A stretch of DNA of 64,000 nt from Hypericum androsaemum (lineage: Eukaryota; Streptophyta; Magnoliopsida; Malpighiales; Hypericaceae): positions 16,007,691-16,071,690 of the forward strand of contig OZ023185.1 in NCBI GenBank assembly GCA_963995505.1. The letters run 5' to 3'. The notes beneath the pieces were generated by a model. The model made no database searches and had not been told where the DNA came from. It saw only the letters and a list, made by a program, of their open reading frames with translations. The position numbers and the translations under genes are program-made. Below are positions 11,521 through 23,618 of this stretch, in pieces. Each line of letters starts with the position of its first letter. Positions within the stretch are counted from its first letter, which is position 1.

Positions 11521-12500
11521 GGGAGTCGGGTTTGTAACCACATAAATATTCCGCTCAAGTTGTCTTTTTTAAAACAATATCAATTATTTTTCCTCTATAT
11601 TGAACAAGGTTTAGTGTGTAAACTTTATATCAATGGTGATTTATAAAAAATTACTTTTAAAAAAACACAATTTTTTGGACATTTTCTCTGCAACTAGACT
11701 GGGAAGGAGTGCTCCTCTCACTATCTCTTAAGTTCCATTTTTCGTTCTTCCAAGTCCTACCACTTTGAAAATAACTCTAATTCCTAATTTTAATGACAAT
11801 GGATTTCTACGGAAGCTAGTACTTAAAAAAAAGTCTAAATTAAACTTGGGAAAACAAAACTTCATTTGAAATAAAAAGGGTTTTCCGAACAAGCTGGAAA
11901 GTGATCATCGATAGATCCATTCACCGGACTCTTACCGCTTGTCGATGAGATCAACAAATTAACCTATATTTATCCCTAAGCACCATATCGTTTAAAGTGT
12001 AACAACAAACATTTGCATCAACTTGTGAAGATCTTGTTATAGTTTAACAAAAAGGTCTCGAGTTTAAATCATTGTGAACGCTATCCGTCTGTACCGTCCA
12101 AATATAATAACCCAAGAAGCTCCACCTAATTAGATGTGAACGACTGCATTCCGTAACCCGCCCTTCCCAACTCCGATAATTATTGTGAGTATATTTAATT
12201 ATTTATACCAATAATATCTGATCTCATTAATTGACACCATTTAAGACAGAAGACCACATGACCAACTCATGAGATCAGATATTATTTATACCAATCAATA
12301 TTATCTGATCTCATAAATTAATAATACATATTGAGTGGTTGTCCTTTGTAGCCCATGCGAACCATAACCATGGCCGTCAGGGAAATATTATCTATGTTGT
12401 CGTGTATGTATCCGCCCATCCCACGAGATTCATGTAGTGTTTGTGAAATTTCTATTTTTATAGTTGAGTATAATTATATGCTATTTTGGAGCATTTTTTT
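11521..12500 (-). other. TPS1 upstream region, homologous to TPS3/4 upstream DNA
   Basis: Non-coding. It aligns in order with 31634-33440 and 43061-44867, except for a block of about 620 bases present only upstream of TPS3/4. It contains an inverted repeat at about 12207-12284: AATATCTGATCTCAT and, some 45 bases on, ATGAGATCAGATATT, with a further ATTATCTGATCTCAT at about 12293. This hairpin-forming unit is kept in the other copies. Confidence 0.55.
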
Positions 12501-13569
12501 TTACATTCGTAAACCTTGAACCCAAAATCTACTTAAGTAATCTTCTAAAAAAAAATCTACTTACGTAAAAGTATCTTATGTTGAAAACAATGACCTGGTT
12601 GGTGAGCTGCAAGTTTAAGTAGCAGTGTTGCTGTAAATTTTTTTATCAAAAAAAAAAAGTTGTTGCAATTTTATGCAGTAGTTGATCCTCTCGATGGCTG
12701 CTGCAGATTTGCTGGTGTCAGTCACACAATCATCATGACATCATCAGCAATCAATTCTCTATTGTAAAAAGTTTTTTAAGCTGTAATTAGCCCCGTAATT
12801 ATTGTATTTACATTCCTAATCTAACCGTTGCCTTAGTTGTACTAGTCGTTAGGGATTTACAGGTTTCTAGGCCTGGTTAATTCTCTTCCTAGTTTGGCTT
12901 TGTATAAATACTTTCCTAATCATCCTGAATGAAGTTTTTTTTAAAAGTACATCCTGAATAGGGGTGAGATTCAGTGAAATGGATCAAAAATCAAAAGGAG
13001 TGAGATTGGCAATTTAGATAATAATAACAGGGGAAATAGTGGAAATTAGGATTAATATATTTATGAAAAGATTAAAAAAGGAAAAAAATACAATTAAGTA
13101 TTCCACGTAAATCAACACAAAAAACCACTAAAACCTTTCATCTCCCATTGCTTAAATGCGTATGGCTACAGCCTCGAGACAGGCATTTCTTGGAGGTGCC
13201 AAGTTACATGGTCAAAATCATTCTTTTTTTTAGAATCATTAATCTATCTTGTCCACCGTTCTTTCCTTTTTTTTTTTAATTTTTAACACCCGATCGAGTT
13301 GACTGGATATTGCTTATTATCTATTATTAGTTCTTCGATACTCGAGTTTCCCAATCATGCACCTTGTTGTTTGTGGCCATAACCTCATGATGATCGTCAT
13401 CTGCCTTTTTTTAAAAAAAATTAGGTGTTTTTATTTAATTGTTAACTTCGTAAAGAATCTTTACTATTGCTATTAGTATACGGAGGTATTTATATTTTCT
13501 GAAAAAGAGTTGGTCTAAATGATAAATATCTAAGTGGAGTAGAAATTATTAAAATGGTCACTTTAAAAT
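12501..13569. other. Intergenic DNA without recognised features
   Basis: AT-rich with several poly-A/T runs. No coding frame with recognisable similarity, RNA gene or terminal repeat was found. Confidence 0.5.
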
Positions 13570-13800
13570 TATTAAAGCGATATTGGTTTGCATGTGTAGT
13601 GATATTGGTTTGCATGTGGCCGTGATATTAGTTTGCATGCGTAATTATATTGATTTTTCTGTGAAGTGATGTTGGTTTGTATGTGTAGTGATAATACGTA
13701 GTAATATTGGTTTGCATGGGTAGTGATATTTTTTTTTGAGAAACCATGTGTAGTGATATTGGTTTGCATGTGTATTGATATTTGTTTGCATATACATACC
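13570..13800. repeat. Minisatellite of GTGATATTGGTTTGCATGT-type units
   Basis: About ten imperfect copies of a roughly 22-base unit (GTAGTGATATTGGTTTGCATGT) run in tandem. Just to the right, 13795-13850, the unit appears in the opposite orientation (GCATACCAAT), so the right edge can fold back on the array. Confidence 0.7.
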
Positions 13801-13941
13801 AATATAATTGTAAATGCATACCAATTATAATACAGTCACATACGAATGACAAGAAATATGTGTACCAATTTTACCTTATAGTACAACCAATATTACTTAA
13901 CAAACACACAATACATACCAATAATTCCCTCACTTCCCTAA

Positions 13942-14115
<174 letters not shown>

Positions 14116-15747
14116 GAAAAAAATCAAGGAGAATGGTGGCATCGTCTCCTGTGTTAAAGGCACGGCGATTATCACTTCTTCCTCCTCGAAACTGCCGAGC
14201 TCCACTTCATCCACTCCTTGCTTCCCGAAGAACTCATCCTGCGATGCAAATAGTGAACAGACGATCCTTTTCTTCACCTCCTCCCTCTCCAATTTTTTTA
14301 AGAAACTTTTGAGTAATTAAAATAATTTAATGCTTCAATTAGCTTATTGCATCAACACAAATTAAGAAGGAGAAAGTGAGAGACAAGACAATATCACCCA
14401 TAGAATTTTATAAATATTATTTAGTGAGAAAAATAAATAAATAAGAAGAATGAGAAGGTGAGAGGGAGACGCGAAGCATTTCTACATTTAGGAGAGGAAG
14501 AGACGTATAAAATGGCTGCGTCACTGCGTGGACCCTAGCTGGGTATTGGTAGGTAAAAATTCAAAAAAACTCCCAATATGATAATGATCCTCAGATCTCT
14601 AGATATTTTTTAAATAAAATTTGATGGTCCAAACAAATTTTTTTTCGTGGGGACAACTTTTATGTAGTCTCCATTATAAAGTAACAACGATTATTTCAAA
14701 TCTTGTCAACTAATAGTTGAAACGACTCTAGTCTTTCAAAAGAGTTCGTATCCAATAATGAGAGCTTTTTAGCACGACCGTATGCAAATGCGGAGACATT
14801 TTTATTACCCAAAAATATTACGGAGATCTGTATGGTTTCGAGTCAGTTTGGTTCCAGATCTGTATCGCTCCATAACGTTGGCGAGATCAGCGAAGGTTTG
14901 GGTCTTGAGGTGGTGGGTGGGTGTAGGTGGTGGTATGTAGTTGTTGGAAGGTAGATAAGAGGAGGTTTTCATGTGGTGGTTGTCGTAGGTGAAAGATGAG
15001 GGAGGCCACAATAGAAGATAACCCTAAAGGGAAGAAAAAGGAAAGAGCAAAGAGAGCTCCTATACAGGGAGAGAATTTTGAGAAAAAATCGTTAAAGAAC
15101 TCGATATGAGATTTATCCACTCAATATTGTTAGTTTTTGCGACTAGTATCATGATAATGGGTAGGTATATAAATATTGTTAGTTTGTGAAGTGAACATTA
15201 TATCCCTATTCTGTTATCTGAATTCAAATATTTTTTAAGTTTAAATAATTTAATATTTGAATTCAGATTATCCGAAATAAAAACTTTGGATTCAAATATG
15301 GATAATAAATTATTATTTCTTTTATCTGAAGTATCGGAACAAATAGTCCGACCCAAGACTTATATGGCCTGGTCCCATATTGGACAGTTCTTTCATCATC
15401 TCCCGTTCAAGAAAATCAATTTCCGAATTCAGCCACACTCATTTTGAGCAAACCGATTTCCAAATTACCAGAACTAAACCTAGGATTTCAATTCCCAAAC
15501 TCTCGCACCTCAACTCCCCGGGCCTTGCCTGTATCTCATGCTTCCGGTCGCACCCCACACCTTATTCTGTCGCAAGAAGATCTGGTCGTCTTTGCATGGG
15601 CACTTAGAGGCTCGGAAGGAGCAGCCCATAATGTTGTAATAAAGTGGGAATATAACCTAAATTTTGGAGTGTCAATAATACCGACGAGACATGAACAATC
15701 TTTTAGCCAAACTTTGAATACCATATTTGAATTTTGAGTCACCAATG
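14116..15747. other. Intergenic DNA, no recognised gene
   Basis: Bases 14116-14300 are GC-richer and open on the minus strand (an acidic frame with DEFFGKQGVDEVELGSFEEE), but I recognise no family. The long overlapping minus frame also runs antisense through the L27a remnant, so I do not call it a gene. Bases 14800-15120 and 15400-15620 hold short open frames without recognisable domains. Confidence 0.4.
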
Positions 15748-16515
15748 TGATGTGAACCCCGTTACGGATTCACGCAGAATCCAAACCTTCTACATTCAGA
15801 TTGATAAAAATCTCGACCCGTTGTTTACGCCTCTGCAATAACTTTGGTATAAACAACCTCGACCCGCTGATCTATGGAAACAAGAACCTCGATTTGGTGA
15901 AGACGCCACAAACGATAATGTAGATATGTTTGATAAGTCAAAAAAGAACACAACGGAATCACTCTACTGTGTTCGAATAGTTCCAAAGATCCAAGAGAGC
16001 AAAGTCCACGTTGTTATATCCAAATTATTCTTCTTATTCTCATTGCACAAGCCTTAGCCTATTACAAAGAGATTCATAATCAAAACAACTCCTAAATAAG
16101 CCAATAATGTGGCTCGAAAAGGTAACTAAAAAGGAAACAGAACTCTTCCTTTTAGGAAGGCTACAAACATGACAAACAATCTAAATAAGTCAAAAGTTGC
16201 TGGAATATAACTTCCTAATAAAAACAAATGGCTGAAACTAAACTTCCTAAATAGAATCCTAATTAGAAGGAACAATCTCCTAAATCTTTGCTGCTGGAAT
16301 TTCCTTCTATGAGATGAATTAATGCTCCAATTCCATGTGAATTTTGTGCCTCTTGAATAATGAACTTTAACAAAATCACTTAAATCTAACTTTAACAAAA
16401 TTACTTAAATCTAAGAAATCAGCCCGCGAAGTTGTGACTTGATGCGCTTTGCACATGCTCTCAAACTTGGTCAGATTGTCACTTGAAATCAACAAATGAG
16501 TGATGCTGAGATTCA
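15748..16515 (-). repeat. 3' LTR of the minus-strand element
   Basis: About 768 bases, colinear with 17577-18757 apart from point changes, small indels and the 398-base MITE in the latter. Confidence 0.75.
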
Positions 16516-17563
16516 TATAATTCTCCTTCTCTTGAAATAGATTTGTTCTCAAATCCTCCCATACGTCATGCTTGCGCCAATTAGTAACCATAAAGGAATA
16601 TGATTGAATCTTCGAACGTCTTGGTTGCACTTGATATCTTCTGTTCCAATAAAATATATATTTTGAACATAAGCAATTTGATATCATCTCCGAATCAAAA
16701 CCCAAAGACCTACAGATTCGCATGTCTTTACGCAACCTTCAAAGCATTCTACAAGTTCAGCAGCGCTGATTTTCCAACATAATCAAACTTGTCAACTCTA
16801 AAGAAATCAGTATGCTCAACATATTCAACATGATAATATGGAGTTATGTAAGATATGGATTGAACGTCTTCCTTGTCAACCACAACTACAAGTTCTTCAT
16901 GTTCACCAAAAATAGGAATTATGCACTTCTTCATGTGAACAACATCCACAACTTCTGATTCATCGAACAAATCTCTTACGTAAAGAAGTGACATGGCATG
17001 CTTATCAAAACAATCTCCATCAAATAAGTCAACGGAATAATCACTAAACGCCTCCTATGTCAGCACCTCATCAGCAATTTCATTAGAAGAAACCTCCAAA
17101 CCAATGGCAGAACTACATACCTTGTCCTTAATGTCACGCTCTCCCTCTTTACATCAACTTCTTCAACAAAATCAGCTCCTAAATTAATCTCATCTCTGAC
17201 CCTCATCTTCCTTCGTTGAATTTGTTTTCCCCTACAGACATTAGGAGCGTCATTATCTGCTCTTGTTTGAACACTATCCGAACTATTTTTTCATTAAGTT
17301 TCTTCACCTCTGTTCTCATAATATGTCTCGTCTTACTTATCATGGCCTCTATAATCTTTGGATCAAGCATTGACAATAAGCTTCAAAATTTCTTCTGGTG
17401 TAGTTGCGAGACATTTTTTTCCAGAAACCTTGCACTTTCCACTCTTCTTTTTTTCAGATTTTTTTTCTCTAACTAAAATAGTAGAATGAACAAACTCTCT
17501 AATCTAAATACAAAAGATGTAATAACGAGATTTAAAGATAGATGATCTGAAGTAAAGCCTAAA

Positions 17564-17574
17564 CTCTGATACCA
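17564..17574 (-). promoter_or_regulatory. Primer-binding site complementary to initiator tRNA-Met
   Basis: The minus strand reads TGGTATCAGAG two bases inside the 5' LTR. This is the standard plant LTR retrotransposon priming sequence and fixes the element's orientation. Confidence 0.8.
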
Positions 17575-17576
17575 AC

Positions 17577-18757
17577 TGATGTGAACCCCGTTACGAATCC
17601 ATACAGAAATCGGACCTTCTATGTTTAAATTAATAGAAATATGTACCCGTTGTTTACGCTTTTGTAAGAACCTCGGTATAAACAACATTGACCCTCTACT
17701 GTAGGGAAACAAGAACCTCGATTTGGTGAAGACGCCACAAACAGCGATGTAGATCCGCTTGATAAGTCGAAAGAGAATGCGACGAAATTACTCTGTTGTG
17801 TTCGAACAGTTCCGAAGATTCTAGAGAGCAAAGCCCATGTTGTTATATCCAAATTATTCTTCTTATTCTCATTGCACAAGTCTCTATAAATATACTTAAT
17901 ATTACAAAGAGATTCATAATTAAAATAACTCCTAAATAAGCCAATAATATGGCTAGAAATGGAAACTAAAAAGAAAATAAATCTCTGCCTTTTAGGAAGG
18001 CTACAGACTTGACAAACAATCTAAATAGGGGTTGGATTGGGTCAGCAATGGGCCCATTCCAAACCGTTTGGACTGAAGGACACTTTGAGACTTTTTTACA
18101 AAAAAGTTAAAATCTGGGGACTAAATTGAAAAAAGCCCGTGCACCGACATGGGATCACCAAAATGCGGGCATGTCATTGTCGTAATTGTGACATTCCAGT
18201 GTCGTAACCGTGGCATGCCATTACCGGCCCGACAGGGGATCACCACCATGCTGTTATTGCTAACTGGACATGCCATTGTCGAAGCACGCATGCCATTATC
18301 AGTAACTGGGCATGCCAGTATTGTAACTGTGACATGCCAGTGTCGTAACCATGGCATGCCATTATCGGCCTCTTCAGTCTAAACGGTTCGGAATGACCCT
18401 TTCACTCCGGACTCAATCTAATGCCATCTAAATAAGCCAAAAGTTGCTAGAATATGACTTCCTAATCAAAAGTAGTGGCTGAAACTAAACTTCCTAAATA
18501 GAATTCGAATTAAAAGAAAATAATCTCCTAAATCTTTGCTGCTGGAATTTTCTTCTAGGACATGAATTAATGCTCAATTCTATATGAATGTCGTGCCTCT
18601 TGAATAATGAACTTCAACAAAATCACTTAAATCCAACTTTCTCAAATAAGCTTGGAAATTTGCCTGTGAAGTTGTGACTTGAAGCGCTTTGCACACGCTC
18701 TCCTAAACTTAGTCAGATTGACACTTGAAATCAACAAATGAGTGCTGCTCAGATTCA
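17577..18757 (-). repeat. 5' LTR of the minus-strand element, split by a MITE
   Basis: Removing 18028-18425 and one 9-base duplication leaves about 774 bases, which matches the other LTR's 768. Confidence 0.75.
18028..18425. mobile_element. Mutator-like MITE with 9-bp target duplication
   Basis: This 398-base insertion interrupts the 5' LTR at ATCTAAATA, present exactly on both sides (18019-18027 and 18426-18434). The other LTR has this site once. The ends are imperfect inverted repeats of about 50 bases: GGTTGGATTGGGTC...CCAAACCGTTTGGACTGAA on the left matches the reverse complement of the right end (ATTAGATTGAGTC...CGAACCGTTTAGACTGAA). A 9-base duplication with long TIRs is the Mutator superfamily signature. 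No transposase frame fits. The interior is made of repeated ACATGCCAGTGTCGTAAC and GGCATGCCATTA(T/C)CGGCC segments. Confidence 0.85.
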
Positions 18758-18839
18758 TATTATTGATAACCATTTTATTGATTTGTCGTGCTTGAACTAC
18801 TCTGATGGAAGCCTTCGAACTTGTGTTCTTGTGATGTGA

Positions 18840-19905
18840 TTATTAGTCACTGTCTTTAAAGTCATCTATTTTTCATAAAAAGGGACACTTCCATTCATTC
18901 TCTTTTCTCATTTATTTCTTTTCATATTCTGTCATTAATTTTTAACTGTCTCTTAATTTTATGCCAAATATTGTATCATTTGGTTGTGAAACCAAATGAC
19001 AACAAGCTCCTATTTAGCACTTCTTGTGCCAAAAGACACAAAATACTACTGTATGTTTTGGCAGAATAAAAGGTCACCAACACAAGGTGCTACTGCTTTG
19101 CTTTGGCACAATCAAAGAGATGCCAACACATAATCCACTCGAAAATGACGACTAAGTTTGTATTTTTATGTTTGTTTAAAGGGAAGTGTAATTATTTGTG
19201 TTTGGAGATGTTGGTATAAGCATAGCAAATAAGGAGTTGGTAACAGGTTGTTTAAAAAAAACATATTATTTATTTCTAAAAAAATTTGGATATCATCATA
19301 ATTGATTATTCAGATACAGATTGGTATAGTAAAATAATGAATTCGGACACTCGTCCGAATTAGTCGCAGCTAAGCCAACTCTTCGTCATACCGCGAGCCA
19401 GGGAGGGGTAGGGGTGTAATGAGAGGGTGAGACAGACGTAGAAGAGGGAGACTTTTAAATTTTCGATTTGTTTTTTAGTTTTCCGATTTCTATTTTTTAT
19501 TTCAATTTTTTTAAAATTTTTTGGTGAATTAAATTTGTTTACTTGGCGATATGAAATAACTTTATCAGAATATGGTCAACATCTAAGTCAACGGAAAAGT
19601 TTACTTCATGAACAAGTACATTTTCGACCTTAAATATTGTATCTCTAAATGGGCATCCTGTCCAATCCAGGACTTAATGGGCTTCCATTGAAAGCTAAAA
19701 ACAAAAGCGTAGTCGATAAGTTGTGGATATTAGTACTACCAACCGCACATTGCTAAAGTATTCAAATACCAAATAGTATAAAAATGCATGCGAGATTTTT
19801 CAAAGAACTCTTATTCATCAAATGTCCAAGCAATTAAGGATGGAGCCAATACACACTCGTGCAAGAAACATATTATTTATGTGTAAAAAAGTTTGCACAC
19901 TCGGG
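18840..19905. repeat. Decayed duplicate of TPS downstream flank
   Basis: Bases about 18860-19200 are a diverged copy of 27850-28190 (shared AAAAAGGGACACTTCCATTC, AACACAAGGTGCTACTGC). Bases about 19200-19880 are a diverged copy of 19912-20490, including a piece of the TPS 3' UTR (TTTTTCAAAGAACTCTTATTCATC) at about 19797-19860. It ends before any coding exon, so a TPS locus was partly duplicated here and lost its gene body. Confidence 0.65.
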
Positions 19906-20560
19906 ATTTTGGTTTGGAGATGTTGGTATAAGCATAGCAAATAAGGAGTTGGTAAGAGGTTGTTTAAAAAAACATATTATTTATGTGTAAAAAAGTTTGC
20001 ATATCATGATAATTGATTCTTCAGATTGAGATTTGTATAGTAAAATAATGAAGACAGTGGTAGAAGATGGAGACTTTTAAATTTTGGATTTTTTTTAAGT
20101 TTTCCGATTTCTATTTTTCATTTCAATTTTTTGTATTTTTTTGGTGAATTAAATTTTTTTACTTGGCGATATGAAATAACGTTATCAGAATATGGTCAAC
20201 ATCTAAGTCAACGCAAAAGTTTACTTCATGAACAAGTACATTTTCAACCTAATAGTACGCGAATTAAATATAGTATCTCTAAATGGGCTTCCTGTCCAAT
20301 GCAGGACTTAATGGGCTTCCATTAAAAGCTAAAAACAAAAGCGAAGTCGATAAGTTGTGGATATTATTACTACCAACCGCACATTGCTAATACAAAATAG
20401 TATAAAAATGCATGCGAGATTTTTCAAAGAACTCTTATTCATCAAATGTCCAGGCAATTAAGGATGGAGCCAATAGACACTCGTGCAAGAAAAAGTAGAG
20501 GGAAAACAAGAAACACTTCTCATGCTCCTTGGCATAGTATCTTCGTTTCTTGTGGCAAAC

Positions 20561-23557
20561 TCATTCATAAATCGGGACAGGTTCCAATAGAAGACACTCG
20601 AGACGGTCTTTGGTTCCGATGTCCGGGGTGACACCATGTCCGTCGCCATTCCTGTAGAAGTATTGAGCCGCCCTGGCTAGATTCTGACAGGCTCCTATTA
20701 GAGCCGGTTCTGAGAAAGGATAGCCATCTGTCAGACTTTTGTTCATTACCTTCCATATTTTCTCGACTAAGTCTTTTACGTGTTCTCTTGCGACTTCCTC
20801 TTCCACTCCATTCTCGTTCATGTAACATTGGATCGACTTCATATTATCTCCTCTTGCCAACTCATCCTGTATATTTACGCATACGTAAATAAATCTCAGA
20901 TCTGATGTCTAATAATAATTAATGAAATTTGAGGAGCCTTCGCATACCTTTGAAGTGCCAAGATCATTGGTGAGTCGAAGGATCAAGCAGGAACAACGCA
21001 CGATAGATGGAAAATCTTGAATATATTTTAGTGCCTTCTCTGTTATATTGTCACTTGTAAGTATGTAAGTGACGATCAACATTAGAGCCCCACCAATTGA
21101 AATCTCAGAGTTGTCCATATATTGCTCCATCGTTGGAATATGTCCTCCGTTGTACCATTTTGATTCTTTCAAATACGCGTTACAGAGATCTGCCCACTAA
21201 AAATCAAATAACGAAGGTGACACATTAAATTTTAATCTAACAATGAAATAAAAGACGTTGTACATATATAAAGTTTTATAGTAATTACCGCTTTGCCAAT
21301 ATACGGAATAGTGTTGAAGCCTTGTTCTTTGTGGGTCATGTAGCCGAGTTCATTGCTAGTATTGAATATCGCGAGGAGAACTGTCCTCACCGGAGGAGGG
21401 AGCTCATCGACTCTAGTGATATCCCACCTACAAAATCACAACATAATAAATATTTGTTCTAATATATTTTAAAATTTTTGTAATATTCTTAAATTCTCTA
21501 ATTCATTATGAAGAGAAAATTAAATTAGTTTTAAAGTACGTATAAAAAGACGCATAAACAAGTTCCAAAAGACCTGTTCACGAAATCGGTGGTGAGTTCC
21601 AGCTCTTCAGGGGAACCATAGACATCATACACATCATCGATCAAAGATATCATGGATGTGATCTTAGTTAACCCAATTCTGTAAGTTCCATATTGCGGCT
21701 CATGAACCATCATAGAACACCATAGGTAGTGTTCCAAGATCCTGTCTCTAGAAAATGTTATTTTATTCAATCCCATGTCCAACCACCACCTGAAAAATCA
21801 CGAATTTGAGAGGTTAATTATGTAGATAATTCCATATAAAAGTAATTAATTTGTCTTCAAAAATTAATTATCAAGTAATTATACCTAGTCAATTCCTTAA
21901 CCTCTTGTAAATAAGTGGACTGAAGTATATTGAAGTCCAATTTGGCAAGCTCGAGCAAAGATTTGTTCATGTCCTGCTCTTGCTCGTATGTGTCTATAAA
22001 CCATCTTGCCTCGAGCCTGTTTAGCCTCCAGTGTAGAGGCACATCCAAAGCACGGTTCACTTTTCTGGCCCAGGTTTCATGCAAGACAGAACTGGAAGCA
22101 AGTCTTGTCAGTTGCTTGATCGCGTATTCTCTAGTCTTATTTACGGTGGTTTCGTCTTCGTACGCCAAGAAAGAAGCATCGTATAAAGTTAACAATGTTT
22201 TGACATCTTCATTGAAATCTTCCTTGATCTCTCCACTGTCTATGAATTTCCGAAACACATCTGCGTGAAACAAAAAGAGGGAGTAGTGACGTACTCGTGT
22301 TAATAAGATCGAAAGAAAGGTACAGTTTTACGAGGTTTAATGTTTTCTATGGATCGGATCGAATCGAATCTTCATGTTATATTCAAAAGCACATGCACCA
22401 CCTTCAGGGACAAGGAGTCCTTTCTGTCTGAACAATTTGAACTTTAGAGCAACGGTATAAAGGTCAGAGTCGGTCCAAGAAGGATGTTGGGCGTCGTGGA
22501 AATAAAGAGAGTCGATTGCAGTTGTGATCTCCTTTTCGAAGTGATACTCCAAACCTAGTCTTTGGACCGAATCGATGAGCTCTAACTTAGCCAAGGGATC
22601 CATCGTCCCACCGAAAAGACCCTTTACATCTTCTTTCAGTCGTTCAACCTGCTTCATGTGCTTCTCATCCTGCAATTGTTCCAGCCGATTATGGATTAGA
22701 GCCCTAGAAACTACGCTTAAAAGATGAATATAATATGCTTTGTCAACAGTAAGCTGACCGATTATCACGTGCTTATTTCTTTAACGAGGCTCGTGTTACA
22801 ACCTCATACTTGTACCGGGAAATTTTTCACCGTCACGTATGTAATGTTTAAATATTTTCAATAAATTTACACCTACTCACAAACTGCACAAAGGAGTCGC
22901 GCATTCTTTAATGCAAATAGATAACATTCTCTAACCCTCTCTAACTTCCATATTCCTTCTCCCAATTTGGTATGGAAATTTAATATTTTTCGTTTTTTTT
23001 TTCTGATACTATTTCCTATATTATTCTTTTTTTTTCATAAATCAATAATCACTCTTATTATTCAACGTTATATTTTAGCAATCTGAAACTCAAAAATCTT
23101 CCGTTAATCTCCTTCGAACAAAGCAAGAATTTCAATCTGTCTTTTATAATTTCTGTCATCTGATCAAACTGAAATAAATATAACTTTACAATACCCTTAC
23201 TATTTTTACCAATAAAATCATGAGTTTTTTTTTAAAAGGTAGACGTACATTAACTAGATAAAATTCCAAGGCAATAAGTCAAAGGGGCATCACATGGATA
23301 TTGTAACCAGTGGTGGATGACTGGATGAGACTGTAATCCCAGACGGTCGGCTGGTAGTTTCCGGAGCGTCGGGAAACCTCCGGTTCTGTCGTCGTAACTT
23401 TCAGTTGCGTCGATAAACGGCCGACGATATTCCGTCGCCCGTTAATATTGCTGCCTCCTGGTGCTGGGTATTTCTTGAGAATTGGCAAACAGGGTGAGAG
23501 AGCTAAAGAGCATGTCATTGCCATTGGGGAGGGCATATTAATTGCTTGGGAGGCCAT
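20561..23557 (-). CDS. TPS2: plastid monoterpene synthase, TPS-b family
   Basis: Seven exons: 23557-23294, 22669-22402, 22260-21885, 21789-21574, 21427-21289, 21196-20948, 20866-20561. The spliced frame is open for 605 codons, and all introns have GT/AG ends. A transit-peptide-like N-terminus precedes RRSGNYQPTVW (63-73). RDR is at 317-319, DDVYD at 354-358 and NDLGTSKDE at 498-506. Its 5' half differs from TPS1 and TPS3: exon 1 ends GYNIH, intron 1 is 624 bases (73 in TPS1/TPS3), and intron 2 is 141 bases. From base 22031 in exon 3 to the stop and beyond, the DNA is the same as in TPS3, so the last amino-acid difference is at residue 243. The encoded protein equals that of TPS5. Substrate is expected to be geranyl diphosphate; product unknown. 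Confidence 0.93.
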
Positions 23558-23607
23558 TTGTTTCTTATCAGGTTGCTTGACTCACTCTCTTGAGCTAACA
23601 ATATGCA

Positions 23608-23618
23608 TATATTTATAG
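23608..23618 (-). promoter_or_regulatory. TATA box of TPS2
   Basis: The minus strand reads CTATAAATATA about 51-61 bases upstream of the ATG, a closer match to the TATA consensus than in TPS1/3/4. Confidence 0.55.

Larger units (their letters stand above)
15748..18757 (-). mobile_element. Non-autonomous minus-strand LTR retrotransposon
   Basis: Two direct repeats, 15748-16515 and 17577-18757, start TGATGTGAACCCCGTTACG and end near AGATTCA. Read on the minus strand they begin TGAATC and end ACATCA, as LTRs do. Next to the right-hand copy, the minus strand reads GT then TGGTATCAGAG (plus 17564-17574), which matches the 3' end of initiator methionine tRNA and is the primer-binding site. Next to the left-hand copy is a pyrimidine run TTCTCCTTCTCTT (16521-16533), the polypurine tract on the minus strand. 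The internal region is only about 1.06 kb and holds no recognisable gag or pol domain, so the element is non-autonomous. No target site duplication is evident. A MITE interrupts the 5' LTR. Confidence 0.8.

Noticed and set aside
20131..20325. 64-codon plus frame repeated in each TPS downstream flank (28416, 39843, 51262)
   Set aside because: Recurs only because the whole block is duplicated; diverged copy at 19500-19700 does not keep the frame and no domain is seen.
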